Below are positions 37,141 through 45,112 of a stretch of 64,000 nucleotides of DNA, one piece after another. The notes under the pieces were generated by a model. That model saw only the letters and a list, made by a program, of their open reading frames with translations, was not told the DNA's origin and made no database searches. The DNA is taken from positions 62,001-126,000 of the forward strand of contig CAWBME010000011.1 of the NCBI GenBank assembly GCA_963789825.1. The letters are read 5' to 3'. Source of the stretch: PFL42 sp963789825 (GTDB lineage Bacteria; Chloroflexota; Anaerolineae; Anaerolineales; E44-bin32). Both the position numbers and the translations under genes were made by a program. The first letter of the stretch is position 1. Each line of letters starts with the position of its first letter.

Positions 37141-37968
37141 ATGTCTCACGTCCGAGCAACTCTCGTACCATTGGCCGCGTTGATGCTGGCCACGCTGGCC
37201 TGCACCACCCTCACCCGCATCGCCCAGCCAGAGCAGGGGGTGGCCCCGGGGGAGGCGCCTGCGGCCACAACCACGGCCTCGCCGGTTGAGGCCGCCGCGA
37301 CGGAGGTCCGTCGGCTGGCCGAGATTCCCACCCCTACGCCCTTCTACGTGGAAGGCGAAGACGATGTGCGTAGCGCGCTGGACCTTACCAAGCCCGACCA
37401 TATCGACTACTTCGACAATCCTCCGGCCTGGTTTGACTATGACACACCCGGCAGGGCCGCCTACCGCGTGGAGGATGGGCATCTCTACGGCTTGGACTAT
37501 GAACCCGAGCCCATCATGAGCTGGTGGTCGAACACCGACCGGCAGTCGGGGAATGTGTACGCAGAGGTCAGCGCCACCAACGGGAACTGCGTCGACAAAG
37601 ACGCAGTAGGTCTGGTGATCCGGGTCGACAGAGAGAAGGGCGCAGGGGGGTACGCGCTGGAGGTTGCCTGCGACGGCCACTTCCAGTTCGTGAACCACGT
37701 CCAAGGCAAAGGCGCCTATGAGCTGATCGACTGGACCTTCTCCGACGCGATCAATACCGGCGAAGGTGCCACCAACCGCCTGGCGATCTGGGGATACCAG
37801 GGGAAGTTCGAGGTCTTCGTCAACGGGGTGAAGGTTGGCGAGTTCCTCGACAAGGACTACAATCAAACCTACGGCACCTTCGCGCTGTATGTGAAGGCCG
37901 AGAGGACCTACGACTTGGAAGCCACCTTCGACGACTTCGCCTTCTGGCATATCCCGTTCCAGCCATGA
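37141..37968 (+). CDS. Lipoprotein with ConA-like domain (first of three relatives)
   Basis: A 275-residue lipoprotein with lipobox LATLAC and a Pro/Thr linker. The about 170-residue beta-rich domain (GNVYAEVSATNGNC to ATFDDFAFW) resembles LamG/DUF1080-type concanavalin folds that often bind sugars. Two cysteines in this domain (NGNC, EVACDG) are conserved in the next two genes, consistent with a disulfide. AAGGAGG before the ATG. Its stop overlaps the next start (ATGA at 37965-37968). Function unknown. Confidence 0.82.
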   Translation: MSHVRATLVPLAALMLATLACTTLTRIAQPEQGVAPGEAPAATTTASPVEAAATEVRRLAEIPTPTPFYVEGEDDVRSALDLTKPDHIDYFDNPPAWFDYDTPGRAAYRVEDGHLYGLDYEPEPIMSWWSNTDRQSGNVYAEVSATNGNCVDKDAVGLVIRVDREKGAGGYALEVACDGHFQFVNHVQGKGAYELIDWTFSDAINTGEGATNRLAIWGYQGKFEVFVNGVKVGEFLDKDYNQTYGTFALYVKAERTYDLEATFDDFAFWHIPFQP

Positions 37969-38832
37969 GATACGGCCTGGCTCTGCTGCTGCTGACCGGC
38001 GCCTTGCTGGCGGGGTGCAATCGCCCCGCCGACCAGACGCCGACGGGCAACGTCGCCACCGACGTCGCCGCCACACTGACTGCCGTCCCCACCTTCGGCC
38101 CCGTGGCCACGCGTCCCTCGGCGGCCGCGACGGCCACCGCGCCGCCGAGCGCCACACCGGTGGCGACCGCTACCTCCGCGCCAACGGAGACCCCCACCCT
38201 CGGGCCGTCCCCGTCTGCCACGGCGCCTGCGCTTCCGCCGGGCGATCCGCGCACCGGCCTCAATCTGTCGGTCCCCGACTACAGCGACGACTTCAGCCAG
38301 TCGTTCAAGTGGTTCGTCGGGTATCGAGGACAACACCGTCAGCCTGTCACAGCAGAATGGCAAGCTGATCGCCGTCGACAAGATGGCCGACTCCTACCTA
38401 ACCTGGAGCACGACCAACGTCACCGCCGGCAACGTCTACGCCGAGGTGACAGCCGACGTCGGCGCGTGCAGCGGGCGCGACGCCTCCGGCTTGGCCGTGC
38501 GCATCGGCGGGGATGCCTACGATCGCGGCTACGCCCTCGAGCTCTCGTGCGACGGGGCCTACCGCATCCGCAAGTTCATCAACATCGATACGTCTCCCAA
38601 GACGCTCGTCGACTGGACGGCGGCCGAAGCCATCCGCAAGGGACCCAACGCCAGCAACCGCATCGGTTTCCTGGCCGACGGCAACACCCTGAGCGTCTTC
38701 GCCAACAGCACGCTGCTGGGCCAGGTGGAGGACAAAGACCTGGTCGCCGGGACCTTCGGCTTGTTCGCCAACGCCGCTGCGACCGACGGCCTGACGGTCA
38801 CCTTCGACGACTTCGCCTTGTGGTATCCCTAG
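37965..38832 (+). CDS. Lipoprotein with ConA-like domain (second relative), apparent one-base frameshift
   Basis: A 288-residue lipoprotein after removal of one base near 38322 (GGG-T-ATC). Lipobox LLAGC, Thr/Ala/Pro linker to about residue 100, and the same domain as its neighbours: GNVYAEVTADVGAC, ALELSCDG, DWTAAEAI, TVTFDDFALWYP. The conserved cysteine pair is present. Probably a tandem duplicate of the preceding gene, translationally coupled to it. Confidence 0.82.
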
Positions 38833-38860
38833 ACGACCTTGTCTGCCCTGCGTGACGCTG

Positions 38861-38894
38861 GCGCCGCCCTGCCCGACCGGCAGGGCGGCGCTTT
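38861..38894 (+). terminator. Terminator-like hairpin between second and third lipoprotein genes
   Basis: A 13-base stem GCGCCGCCCTGCC / GGCAGGGCGGCGC with 5-base loop, followed by only TTT. It argues that the third lipoprotein starts downstream of it rather than at the TTG at 38839. Confidence 0.6.
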
Positions 38895-38961
38895 GACCGG
38901 GCGGCGACTCGAGCGGTGGCTCACCCTCTTCCAGCGCGAAGCAAAGCACGACCGGCGCCTG

Positions 38962-39714
38962 GTGTGGATCACGCTGGCATGGCTCGCACTGTGCGCCGTC
39001 GGCTGCTCCAGCAACAACATCCCGCTCGGGCAGCCGCCGACCCTGGCAGCCTCTCCCCGCGCAGCCCCGACGGCCTCTCCGCCGCTAGATCCCACTCCCT
39101 CCCCAAGACCATCGCCGACCCCCGAAGCTCCGGTTGCAGTTGGTGAGCTGCTCTACGCCGAAGCCTTCGACAGCCCTCGGGAATGGGACCTGCAGGAAAC
39201 CACCACCGGCGCCGCCAGCACGCACAACGGTGGCCTGGTCTTATCCGTTCGCCAGCGCGCCACTTCGATCCTGCAGCCCTCGCCCGCCGAGCCGCTCGGC
39301 GATTTCTACGCCGAAGTTGAGCTGCGCCCCGTGGTGTGCTCGCCGGGCGACGAGTTCGGCCTGGTGATCCGGCAGGCACCCGCGGGCGGACACTACCGCG
39401 TGAGCCTACTGTGTGAGGGCGCTGTGCGGCTGCTGCGCGTCCAGCCCGAACAGACCCACGCCCTGACCGAGATCACGCCCTCCGGCGCCATCATCCCCGG
39501 TGCAGCCGGCACGAACCTGCTGGCCGTCTCTGCGCAGGGGACGCAGTTGCGCGTCTTCGTCAACCGGCAGCTTGTGCTCGAGGACCGTGACGCACGCTTC
39601 GCAGTCGGCGATATCGGGTTCTTCGCTCGTGCCGGCGCTGCCGGGCAGACGACGGTTGCCTTCGACAATCTCGCCGTGTACGCTCTGACGGCAACGCCCA
39701 CCCCCGCACCGTAA
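38962..39714 (+). CDS. Lipoprotein with ConA-like domain (third relative)
   Basis: A 250-residue lipoprotein using the GTG at 38962, which begins the signal peptide (WITLAWLALCAVGC). The frame extends back to a TTG at 38839, but that would place a terminator hairpin in the coding region and an odd Arg-rich stretch before the signal. Domain: GDFYAEVELRPVVC, SLLCEG, AFDNLAVYAL, with the cysteine pair of its two neighbours. Pro-rich linker of about 60 residues. Role unknown; probably cell-surface binding. Confidence 0.72.
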   Translation: MWITLAWLALCAVGCSSNNIPLGQPPTLAASPRAAPTASPPLDPTPSPRPSPTPEAPVAVGELLYAEAFDSPREWDLQETTTGAASTHNGGLVLSVRQRATSILQPSPAEPLGDFYAEVELRPVVCSPGDEFGLVIRQAPAGGHYRVSLLCEGAVRLLRVQPEQTHALTEITPSGAIIPGAAGTNLLAVSAQGTQLRVFVNRQLVLEDRDARFAVGDIGFFARAGAAGQTTVAFDNLAVYALTATPTPAP

Positions 39715-39729
39715 GCACAGGAGGACCTT

Positions 39730-40563
39730 GTGCCACCGGACCGCCCGCTCCGCAACCGCTTGAACGACCTCGCGCCCAAGGATTGGCTCAAGTTCCAGAA
39801 ATCCTGGTTCGTTCACAATCCGCCCCCCCGGCGCAGGGATGTGCTGCGCCATCCGGCGAAGTTCCCCGAGACGCTTGCCCAGCAATTCATCGAGTTCTTC
39901 ACGCACGCCGGTGAGATCGTGCTCGATCCAATGGTCGGGACTGGATCGACGCTGGTGGCCTGCCTGCGTTCCGGACGTCACAGCCTAGGAATTGAACTGA
40001 ACCCCGGGTATGCGGCGCTTGCGCGCCAGGCGGTGACCCAGGAGCGGGCCGCCCTGGGCGAAACTGCGGCAGCACTGGCGGCGGAGGTCATCGAGGGGGA
40101 TGCCAGCCAGCTCGCAGGGCTGGCGCTGCCGCCGATCGACTATGTGTTGACCTCCCCGCCCTACTGGGACATGTTGCACGCTCGCGGCGCAGCCACCCAG
40201 AAGCAGCGTCGCCAAGCGGCGGAGCTGGATGTCACCTACTCCACCGACCCGGCGGATCTGGGCAACGTCCACGATTACGACCAGTTCCTCGACCGCCTGT
40301 CCGCGGTCTACGTGGGGCTGAAGCCTACCCTGCGCCCCCGCGCCTATCTCACCATCATCGTCAAGAACGTCAAGAAGGGCGGCCGCATTTACCCCTTGGC
40401 CTGGGACCTGGCCGCCCGCCTTGGCCAGACGTACACGCTCAAGGATGAGCGGATCTGGTGTCAGGATGACATCCGCCTGGCGCCTTACGGCCTGGGCAGC
40501 GCCTGGGTGAGCAACACCTTCCACCACTACTGTCTTCAGTTTCGCAACGACGCAGCACCTTGA
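39730..40563 (+). CDS. DNA methyltransferase (N4-cytosine or N6-adenine), orphan
   Basis: A 277-residue AdoMet-dependent enzyme. Motif order: DPMVGTGSTL (AdoMet loop, motif I) at about residues 66-75, then TSPPYWDM (motif IV, catalytic) at about 143. The SPPY form is typical of N4-cytosine and some N6-adenine enzymes. No restriction endonuclease is adjacent, so it is an orphan. GTG start at 39730 behind AGGAGG. Target sequence cannot be read from the protein. It may be regulatory or a defence remnant. Confidence 0.87.
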   Translation: MPPDRPLRNRLNDLAPKDWLKFQKSWFVHNPPPRRRDVLRHPAKFPETLAQQFIEFFTHAGEIVLDPMVGTGSTLVACLRSGRHSLGIELNPGYAALARQAVTQERAALGETAAALAAEVIEGDASQLAGLALPPIDYVLTSPPYWDMLHARGAATQKQRRQAAELDVTYSTDPADLGNVHDYDQFLDRLSAVYVGLKPTLRPRAYLTIIVKNVKKGGRIYPLAWDLAARLGQTYTLKDERIWCQDDIRLAPYGLGSAWVSNTFHHYCLQFRNDAAP

Positions 40564-40715
40564 TTCGGCTGCCAGCCGGCCAAGCGCATGCGGCCGCGCA
40601 CGCCGTGGTTGCGCACGCCGGACTTCGCAGGTATGCTACGGCGCTGTGAACGCCCCGGCCCGGTGCGCTGGCGCGACCGGCCCGTCTGATCGAGCCACTG
40701 GGAACCGAGTGTGCG

Positions 40716-41351
40716 ATGTATATTGCGATCGAAGGCGTCATCGGCGTAGGCAAGACCACGCTCGCCCGGCTGTTGCAGCCAAGCTTCGACGCCGAGCTCC
40801 TGCTGGAGGTCTTCGAGGAGAATCCCTTCCTCTCCGATTTCTACGCCGATCGCCATCGCTACGCGTTTCAAACTCAGATCTTCTTTCTCCTCAGCCGCTA
40901 CCGGCAACAGCGCGAAGTCGTGCCGCGGCTGCAGGCGCGCGGCAACCTGATCGCCGACTACACCTTCGAAAAGGACAGCCTCTTTGCACACCTCAACCTT
41001 GAGGGCGACGAGCTCGACACCTATAGCCAGGTCCACGAAGCGCTCGCCGAACGCATCATCCGTCCTGACCTGACGGTCTTTCTGCGCGTCGATACTCCTA
41101 CGGCAATGATACGCATCGGCCGCCGCGATCGTCCCTACGAACGCAACATGGAGCGTGGCTACATCGACGCCTTGAACCAGGCCTACGAAGGGCACTTTGC
41201 CGCCCGCCGCGAAGACCGGGTGCTGGTGCTCGACACCACGCCGCTCGACTTCGTCAACCGTCCGGAGCACTTGATCCACGTGGTCAATCGCATCCGGGAT
41301 GCCCTCGGAATCCCTCCCTTCCAGCCCGAGCTCCCGTTCGCAGAAGGTTGA
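40716..41351 (+). CDS. Deoxynucleoside kinase (dGuo/dAdo/dCyd kinase family)
   Basis: A 211-residue kinase. P-loop EGVIGVGKTTL, then EVFEENPFLSDFY, FQTQIFFLLSRYRQ, IADYTFEKDSLFA (DRS-like region), and the lid RIGRRDRPYERNM. It phosphorylates deoxynucleosides with ATP as part of salvage. The family members are about 210-225 residues, so it is complete. Start ATG at 40716. It overlaps the nucleotidyltransferase that follows (TTGA), and a second related kinase lies 1 kb downstream. The precise base specificity cannot be inferred. Confidence 0.92.
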   Translation: MYIAIEGVIGVGKTTLARLLQPSFDAELLLEVFEENPFLSDFYADRHRYAFQTQIFFLLSRYRQQREVVPRLQARGNLIADYTFEKDSLFAHLNLEGDELDTYSQVHEALAERIIRPDLTVFLRVDTPTAMIRIGRRDRPYERNMERGYIDALNQAYEGHFAARREDRVLVLDTTPLDFVNRPEHLIHVVNRIRDALGIPPFQPELPFAEG

Positions 41352-42253
41352 ACGGCGTGCGCGTCACGCGACAGAAGCTGATCGATCTGGCCACCCGGGA
41401 GTGCCTGCTGCAGGCCGAGCAGGCGGACGTCGTCGCCGGCTACCTGGCCGGCTCTGTGGCGCTGGGCGAGCCCTTGCTCGCCGGCACTGCCGACATTGAC
41501 CTGGTGCTGATCCATGCCGGCGAGCCGGCGCATCCACGCCAGATCAAGCCGCTCTCCGACGAGATCCACCTCGACATTGCCCACCATGCTTCCGCCTTCT
41601 ACCAGCAGCCGCGCGAGCTGCGCCTCCACCCTTGGTGGGGCCCGGCAGTCGCCGAACCCGTCTTCCTGCACGATCCGACCCACTTGTTCGAGCTGGCTCA
41701 GGCTGGCGCCCGCGGCCAGTTCTTCCGCCCCGACAACGTGCATGCCCGGGCGCAGGCCTTTCTTGCCTCCGCGCAGCATGCACTGCAACGCGCGCGGCTC
41801 GAGGCCCCGTGGCGGCCCCCTTACCTGCAGGCCGTGCTGGAGGCTGCCAACGCCGCCGCCAGCCTCTCCGGTTCTCCGGCGGCTGGTCGCCGAGCCTGGC
41901 TTACCCTGGAACGCCGCCTGCTGGCTCTCGGCCAGGCGGGCTTGCTCGAGCAATGCCTGGCGCTGATGGGGGGGCCAGAGGTCTTCCCTCAAGTTCAGGC
42001 CTGGACCGGGAGTTGGGCCAGAGCCTTCGACGACCTCGACGGCCACACCTCGCCAGGCCTGCATCCGGCGCGGCGGGCGTACTGGTTGCGCGGCTTCCAG
42101 GCGCTGCTCGAAGCCGGTAGGCCCGAAGCCGTGGTCTGGCCGCTGCTGCGCCTGTGGACACGAACGCTGGAGGCCTTGCCCGGCGACCCGGTCGGGAGCA
42201 CGCATTGGGCAGCGTATGAGTTCGAGCTTGATGGCCTGCGGCCTGTCCGATAG
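41348..42253 (+). CDS. Nucleotidyltransferase-domain protein (MNT type)
   Basis: A 301-residue protein. The polymerase-beta signature is GYLAGSVALGE followed by TADIDLVLI, with the GS and paired Asp residues that bind metal. About 200 helical residues follow, similar to aminoglycoside-type or HEPN-MNT-type nucleotidyltransferases. The substrate is unknown. The TTG start at 41348 overlaps the upstream kinase; a GTG at 41357 is an alternative. Right after its stop, an adjacent frame reads QLEAFVDQVDELLETW, which looks protein-like, so a further indel or a small gene at 42232-42345 is possible. Confidence 0.75.
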   Translation: MNGVRVTRQKLIDLATRECLLQAEQADVVAGYLAGSVALGEPLLAGTADIDLVLIHAGEPAHPRQIKPLSDEIHLDIAHHASAFYQQPRELRLHPWWGPAVAEPVFLHDPTHLFELAQAGARGQFFRPDNVHARAQAFLASAQHALQRARLEAPWRPPYLQAVLEAANAAASLSGSPAAGRRAWLTLERRLLALGQAGLLEQCLALMGGPEVFPQVQAWTGSWARAFDDLDGHTSPGLHPARRAYWLRGFQALLEAGRPEAVVWPLLRLWTRTLEALPGDPVGSTHWAAYEFELDGLRPVR

Positions 42254-42361
42254 GTCACAGGCCACGCGCTGCGACCAGCTTGAGGCGTTTGTCGACCAAG
42301 TGGATGAGCTGCTGGAAACCTGGGCAGGCCGCAACGGCGTGTGACAGTCCCGGAGGGCTGA

Positions 42362-43037
42362 ATGATGAAGCGATTCGTGGCAGTGGCGGGGAATATCGGC
42401 GTCGGCAAGTCCTCTCTCGTGCTGCTGCTCGCCAGGCACCTCGGCTGGGATCCGTTCTTCGAGCCGGTCGGGGAGAATCCCGTATCTGGCCGACTTCTAC
42501 CGAGACATGCGCAGCTGGTCCTTCCACTCGCAGATCTTCTTCCTCAGCAAGCGCCTGCGTGCCCACCGCCAACTGCTCGACCACCCCACCTCGGCCATCC
42601 AGGACCGCACGGTGTACGAGGACGCCGAGATCTTCGCCTACAACCTCAGCTTGCAGGGCGACATGTCGGAGCGGGATCACCAGACCTACCGCGAGCTGTA
42701 CGAGGCGCTCACCCAGTTCCTCCCCCCGCCCGATCTGGTGATCTACCTCCGGGCATCCCTTCCGACGCTGCTGCAGCGAATCGCGCTGCGCGGCCGCGAC
42801 TATGAACAGCAGATCCGGCCGGAGTATCTGGCGCAGCTCAATGACCTGTATGACAACTGGATCGGCAACTTCAGGCTATGCCCGGTGCTCACCGTACCCG
42901 CCGACAAGCTCGATTTTGTGGCCTACGGAAGCCACCTCGACCTGATCGTCTCCAAGATCCAGGAGAAGCTGGCCGGGAAGGAAGAGGTCGTGTTTGGCGA
43001 CGAGGAAGTCGAGCGCGTCAACGGCGATAAGCGCTGA
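42362..43037 (+). CDS. Deoxynucleoside kinase, second copy, apparent one-base frameshift
   Basis: A 224-residue kinase after removal of one base near 42482 (CCC-G-TAT). P-loop AGNIGVGKSSL, EPVGENP then YLADFYRDM in the shifted frame, FHSQIFFLSKRLRAH, QDRTVYEDAEIFA (the DRT motif), and lid RIALRGRDYEQQI. Related to the kinase at 40716 but clearly diverged; in Firmicutes two such subunits (dAdo/dCyd and dGuo kinases) occur as a pair. The two genes flank the nucleotidyltransferase. GGAGG before the ATG. Confidence 0.88.
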
Positions 43038-43050
43038 ACGCAGCTGCGTA

Positions 43051-43079
43051 TTGCGACCGCCCCTTGAATCTTATACAAT
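43051..43079 (+). promoter_or_regulatory. Promoter of spoVS
   Basis: TTGCGA (43051-43056), 17 bases, TACAAT (43074-43079). Predicted leader of about 52 bases to the ATG at 43138. Confidence 0.6.
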
Positions 43080-43137
43080 CCAATCAAAGCTGGCGCGCTC
43101 CGGCATCCGCCGCCTCGTCTTTGAAAGAGAGCGCCCG

Positions 43138-43398
43138 ATGGACATACTCAAGGTCTCGGCTGGGTCGCGCACTGCGGCAGTCGCTGGCGCCATCGCCGGC
43201 GTGGTTCGGGAGCATCGCCGGGCAGAAGTCCAGGCGATCGGCGCCGGGGCAGTCAATCAGGCGGTGAAAGCGATCGCTATCGCCCGGGGATATCTGCACG
43301 AGGACGGCCTGGATGTGATCTGCATCCCCGAATTCACCACCATCGAGATTGAAGGCCACGAGCGCACCGCCATGCGCCTGACGGTCGAACCCCGCTAG
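43138..43398 (+). CDS. spoVS: Stage V sporulation protein S (SpoVS)
   Basis: An 86-residue protein, MDILKVSAGSRTAAVAGAIAG, then GAGAVNQAVKAIAIARGYL and IEIEGHERTAMRLTVEP. This is the complete family; SpoVS in Bacillus affects sporulation and septation and its molecular role is still unclear. Alba-like fold. Orthologues occur in Chloroflexota and Deinococcota without sporulation. Stands alone after the nucleoside kinases. Confidence 0.96.
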   Translation: MDILKVSAGSRTAAVAGAIAGVVREHRRAEVQAIGAGAVNQAVKAIAIARGYLHEDGLDVICIPEFTTIEIEGHERTAMRLTVEPR

Positions 43399-43457
43399 CT
43401 CCCGGGGCTACGCCCATTCCCCGGCGTGCCATCCAGGCGCCTCGCGCCAGCGCCAGC

Positions 43458-44486
43458 CTACGCTGCGGCGGAATGTTGCAGGTGGGGAAGGTCCAGCAGC
43501 AGCGCTTCCATGGCGAGCAAGGGATCAACGTAGCGCTCAATCGACTCTGCCGTGCGGCCGATGGCCAGCAGGAAGTCGGCGATCTCCGTCGGCGCGCAAC
43601 TCCTGCAGATCTCCTCAACCAGCCCAACCGAATCCACATGGACGGCCGGCACCCGCGCCTGGTGCGAGGCCAGCAACGCATCCCGCCACAACCCCTGCCA
43701 GCAGGCTAGCATCTCGCTGGCACGCCGCCGGCGCTGGGCCAACGACTTACTGCGCTTGGGCGAGAAGGTGCTGGCTGCAAACTCAAAACGGGCGATCACC
43801 GTCTCCCCCAACTGATGCCGCAAATCCTCTAGGAACGCCTGGCGCTCCGCCAGGCGTGCGCCGTCCTCCTGCAGGGCGAAGGCCGTGCCGGGCCTGCCGC
43901 CGGCCAGCGCCGACAGCAGTGCCGCCTGAGCCGGCGCAACCCCACGTTCGATCAGCGAAGCACGGATCGCAGCGGTCGGCACGGGCTTGAGGCCCACCAC
44001 CTCACAGCGCGAGAGGATCGTGGGCAGGAGCCGGTCGCCTGACTCGGCGGTCAGAAGCAGCACGGCCTGGCTGGAGGGTTCCTCAAGTGTCTTGAGCAGC
44101 GCGTTCTGCGCTTCCTCATTGGCCTGCTCAAAGTCCGTCAGCAGCGCGACCCGGCAACGCGACTCCAGCGGCGCCAGCACCAGCTGTCGCTGGAGCTCGC
44201 GAATCTGGTCGACCCGGATTTGGCTGCGATCCTCCTCAACGAGGATGCTGTGCAGGTCGGAGTACATCTGGCGCGGAACGCCCCGGCAGGCGCGGCAGTT
44301 GCCGCACCATGCCCCGGGCTCAGGCGGTGCGCTGCACAACAGCGCCTGCGCCAGGCGCAGCGCCAAGGTGCGCTTTCCAACGCCCTCCGCGCCGAGGAAC
44401 AGGTAGGCCTGCCGCAACTTGCCCATCGCCAGGTGCTGGCGCAGCAGCTGCTCCGCCCATTCGTGCCCTGTCATCTGCCACGACAT
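43458..44486 (-). CDS. holB: DNA polymerase III subunit delta'
   Basis: A 342-residue clamp-loader subunit. AYLFLGAEGVGKRTLALRLAQAL is the Walker A region, the zinc module is CGNCRACRGV with a Cys upstream, LLTDFEQANEEAQNALLKTLEEP is the Walker B/SRC-like part, and LLPTILSRCEVVGLKP is the sensor 1/SRC motif. Works with gamma/tau and delta to load the sliding clamp. Start at ATG 44486 (MSWQMTGHEW), with the -10 TACAAT ending 6 bases upstream and no ribosome-binding site. holA lies nearby on the opposite strand. Confidence 0.92.
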   Translation of the reverse strand: MSWQMTGHEWAEQLLRQHLAMGKLRQAYLFLGAEGVGKRTLALRLAQALLCSAPPEPGAWCGNCRACRGVPRQMYSDLHSILVEEDRSQIRVDQIRELQRQLVLAPLESRCRVALLTDFEQANEEAQNALLKTLEEPSSQAVLLLTAESGDRLLPTILSRCEVVGLKPVPTAAIRASLIERGVAPAQAALLSALAGGRPGTAFALQEDGARLAERQAFLEDLRHQLGETVIARFEFAASTFSPKRSKSLAQRRRRASEMLACWQGLWRDALLASHQARVPAVHVDSVGLVEEICRSCAPTEIADFLLAIGRTAESIERYVDPLLAMEALLLDLPHLQHSAAA

Positions 44487-44492
44487 GCGGTG

Positions 44493-44498
44493 ATTGTA
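44493..44498 (-). promoter_or_regulatory. -10 element giving a probable leaderless holB transcript
   Basis: TACAAT on the minus strand, 6 bases before the ATG at 44486, the same geometry as the kinase at 28139 and the PBP-like gene. No -35 found. Confidence 0.5.
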
Positions 44499-44590
44499 GC
44501 GCAGGCATGGCACACCGACCGCGCCTGTCGACCCCCTGCTCCCGGTCTGTTTGGCGGGCTATAATCTCCCCGAATCCAAGGGAACCGGCG

Positions 44591-45106
44591 ATGATCCGAA
44601 CACTCTTGTGGTACCTCGTGCTCTGGCTGGACCGCCTCCGGCGCAATCATGCGCTGGAGCATGCCACACTGCACCTGCTCAGCCGGACGCACCCCCAGGC
44701 GCTGCTGATCGGGCGCTCCGACCGCAAGGGGTTCTACCTGTACGGTGAGGTTCCGCTCGAAGCGGTGGGCCAGGCGGTCTTCGGTGCAGTACAACGCCTG
44801 CGTGCTGGCGAGTTGCGCCTGGCCATCCACCCCAACTGCGGCACCAATTTGATCACCGCTGCAACGTTGACGACGCTGGCGACCGCGCTTGCCTTGGGAG
44901 GCGCGCGCGGCACCCGTCAGCGATTGGATCGCCTACCGCTGGCCGTGCTTGCCAGCCTGGTTGCGCTGCTGCTCGCCCGCCCGGCCGGCCAACAGGCCCA
45001 GCGCCATCTGACCACGCGGGCAGAGCTCGGCCGCCTGCAGGTGCTCTCGATCGAGCGCCTCGCCACCCCAGGGCCGGTCGTCCACCGCGTCCGTACCTCG
45101 GGCTGA
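44591..45106 (+). CDS. DUF6391 family protein
   Basis: A 171-residue membrane-associated protein. The conserved HALEHATLHLL motif at about residues 19-29 (two His and a Glu in a metal-site-like arrangement) is the mark of DUF6391, seen in Cyanobacteria and Chloroflexota. Hydrophobic stretches lie near residues 93-110 and 120-135. Function unknown. TATAAT at 44560-44565 is a good -10, and the stop is 6 bases before holA, so the two are probably co-transcribed. Confidence 0.75.
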   Translation: MIRTLLWYLVLWLDRLRRNHALEHATLHLLSRTHPQALLIGRSDRKGFYLYGEVPLEAVGQAVFGAVQRLRAGELRLAIHPNCGTNLITAATLTTLATALALGGARGTRQRLDRLPLAVLASLVALLLARPAGQQAQRHLTTRAELGRLQVLSIERLATPGPVVHRVRTSG

Positions 45107-45112
45107 GCCCGT

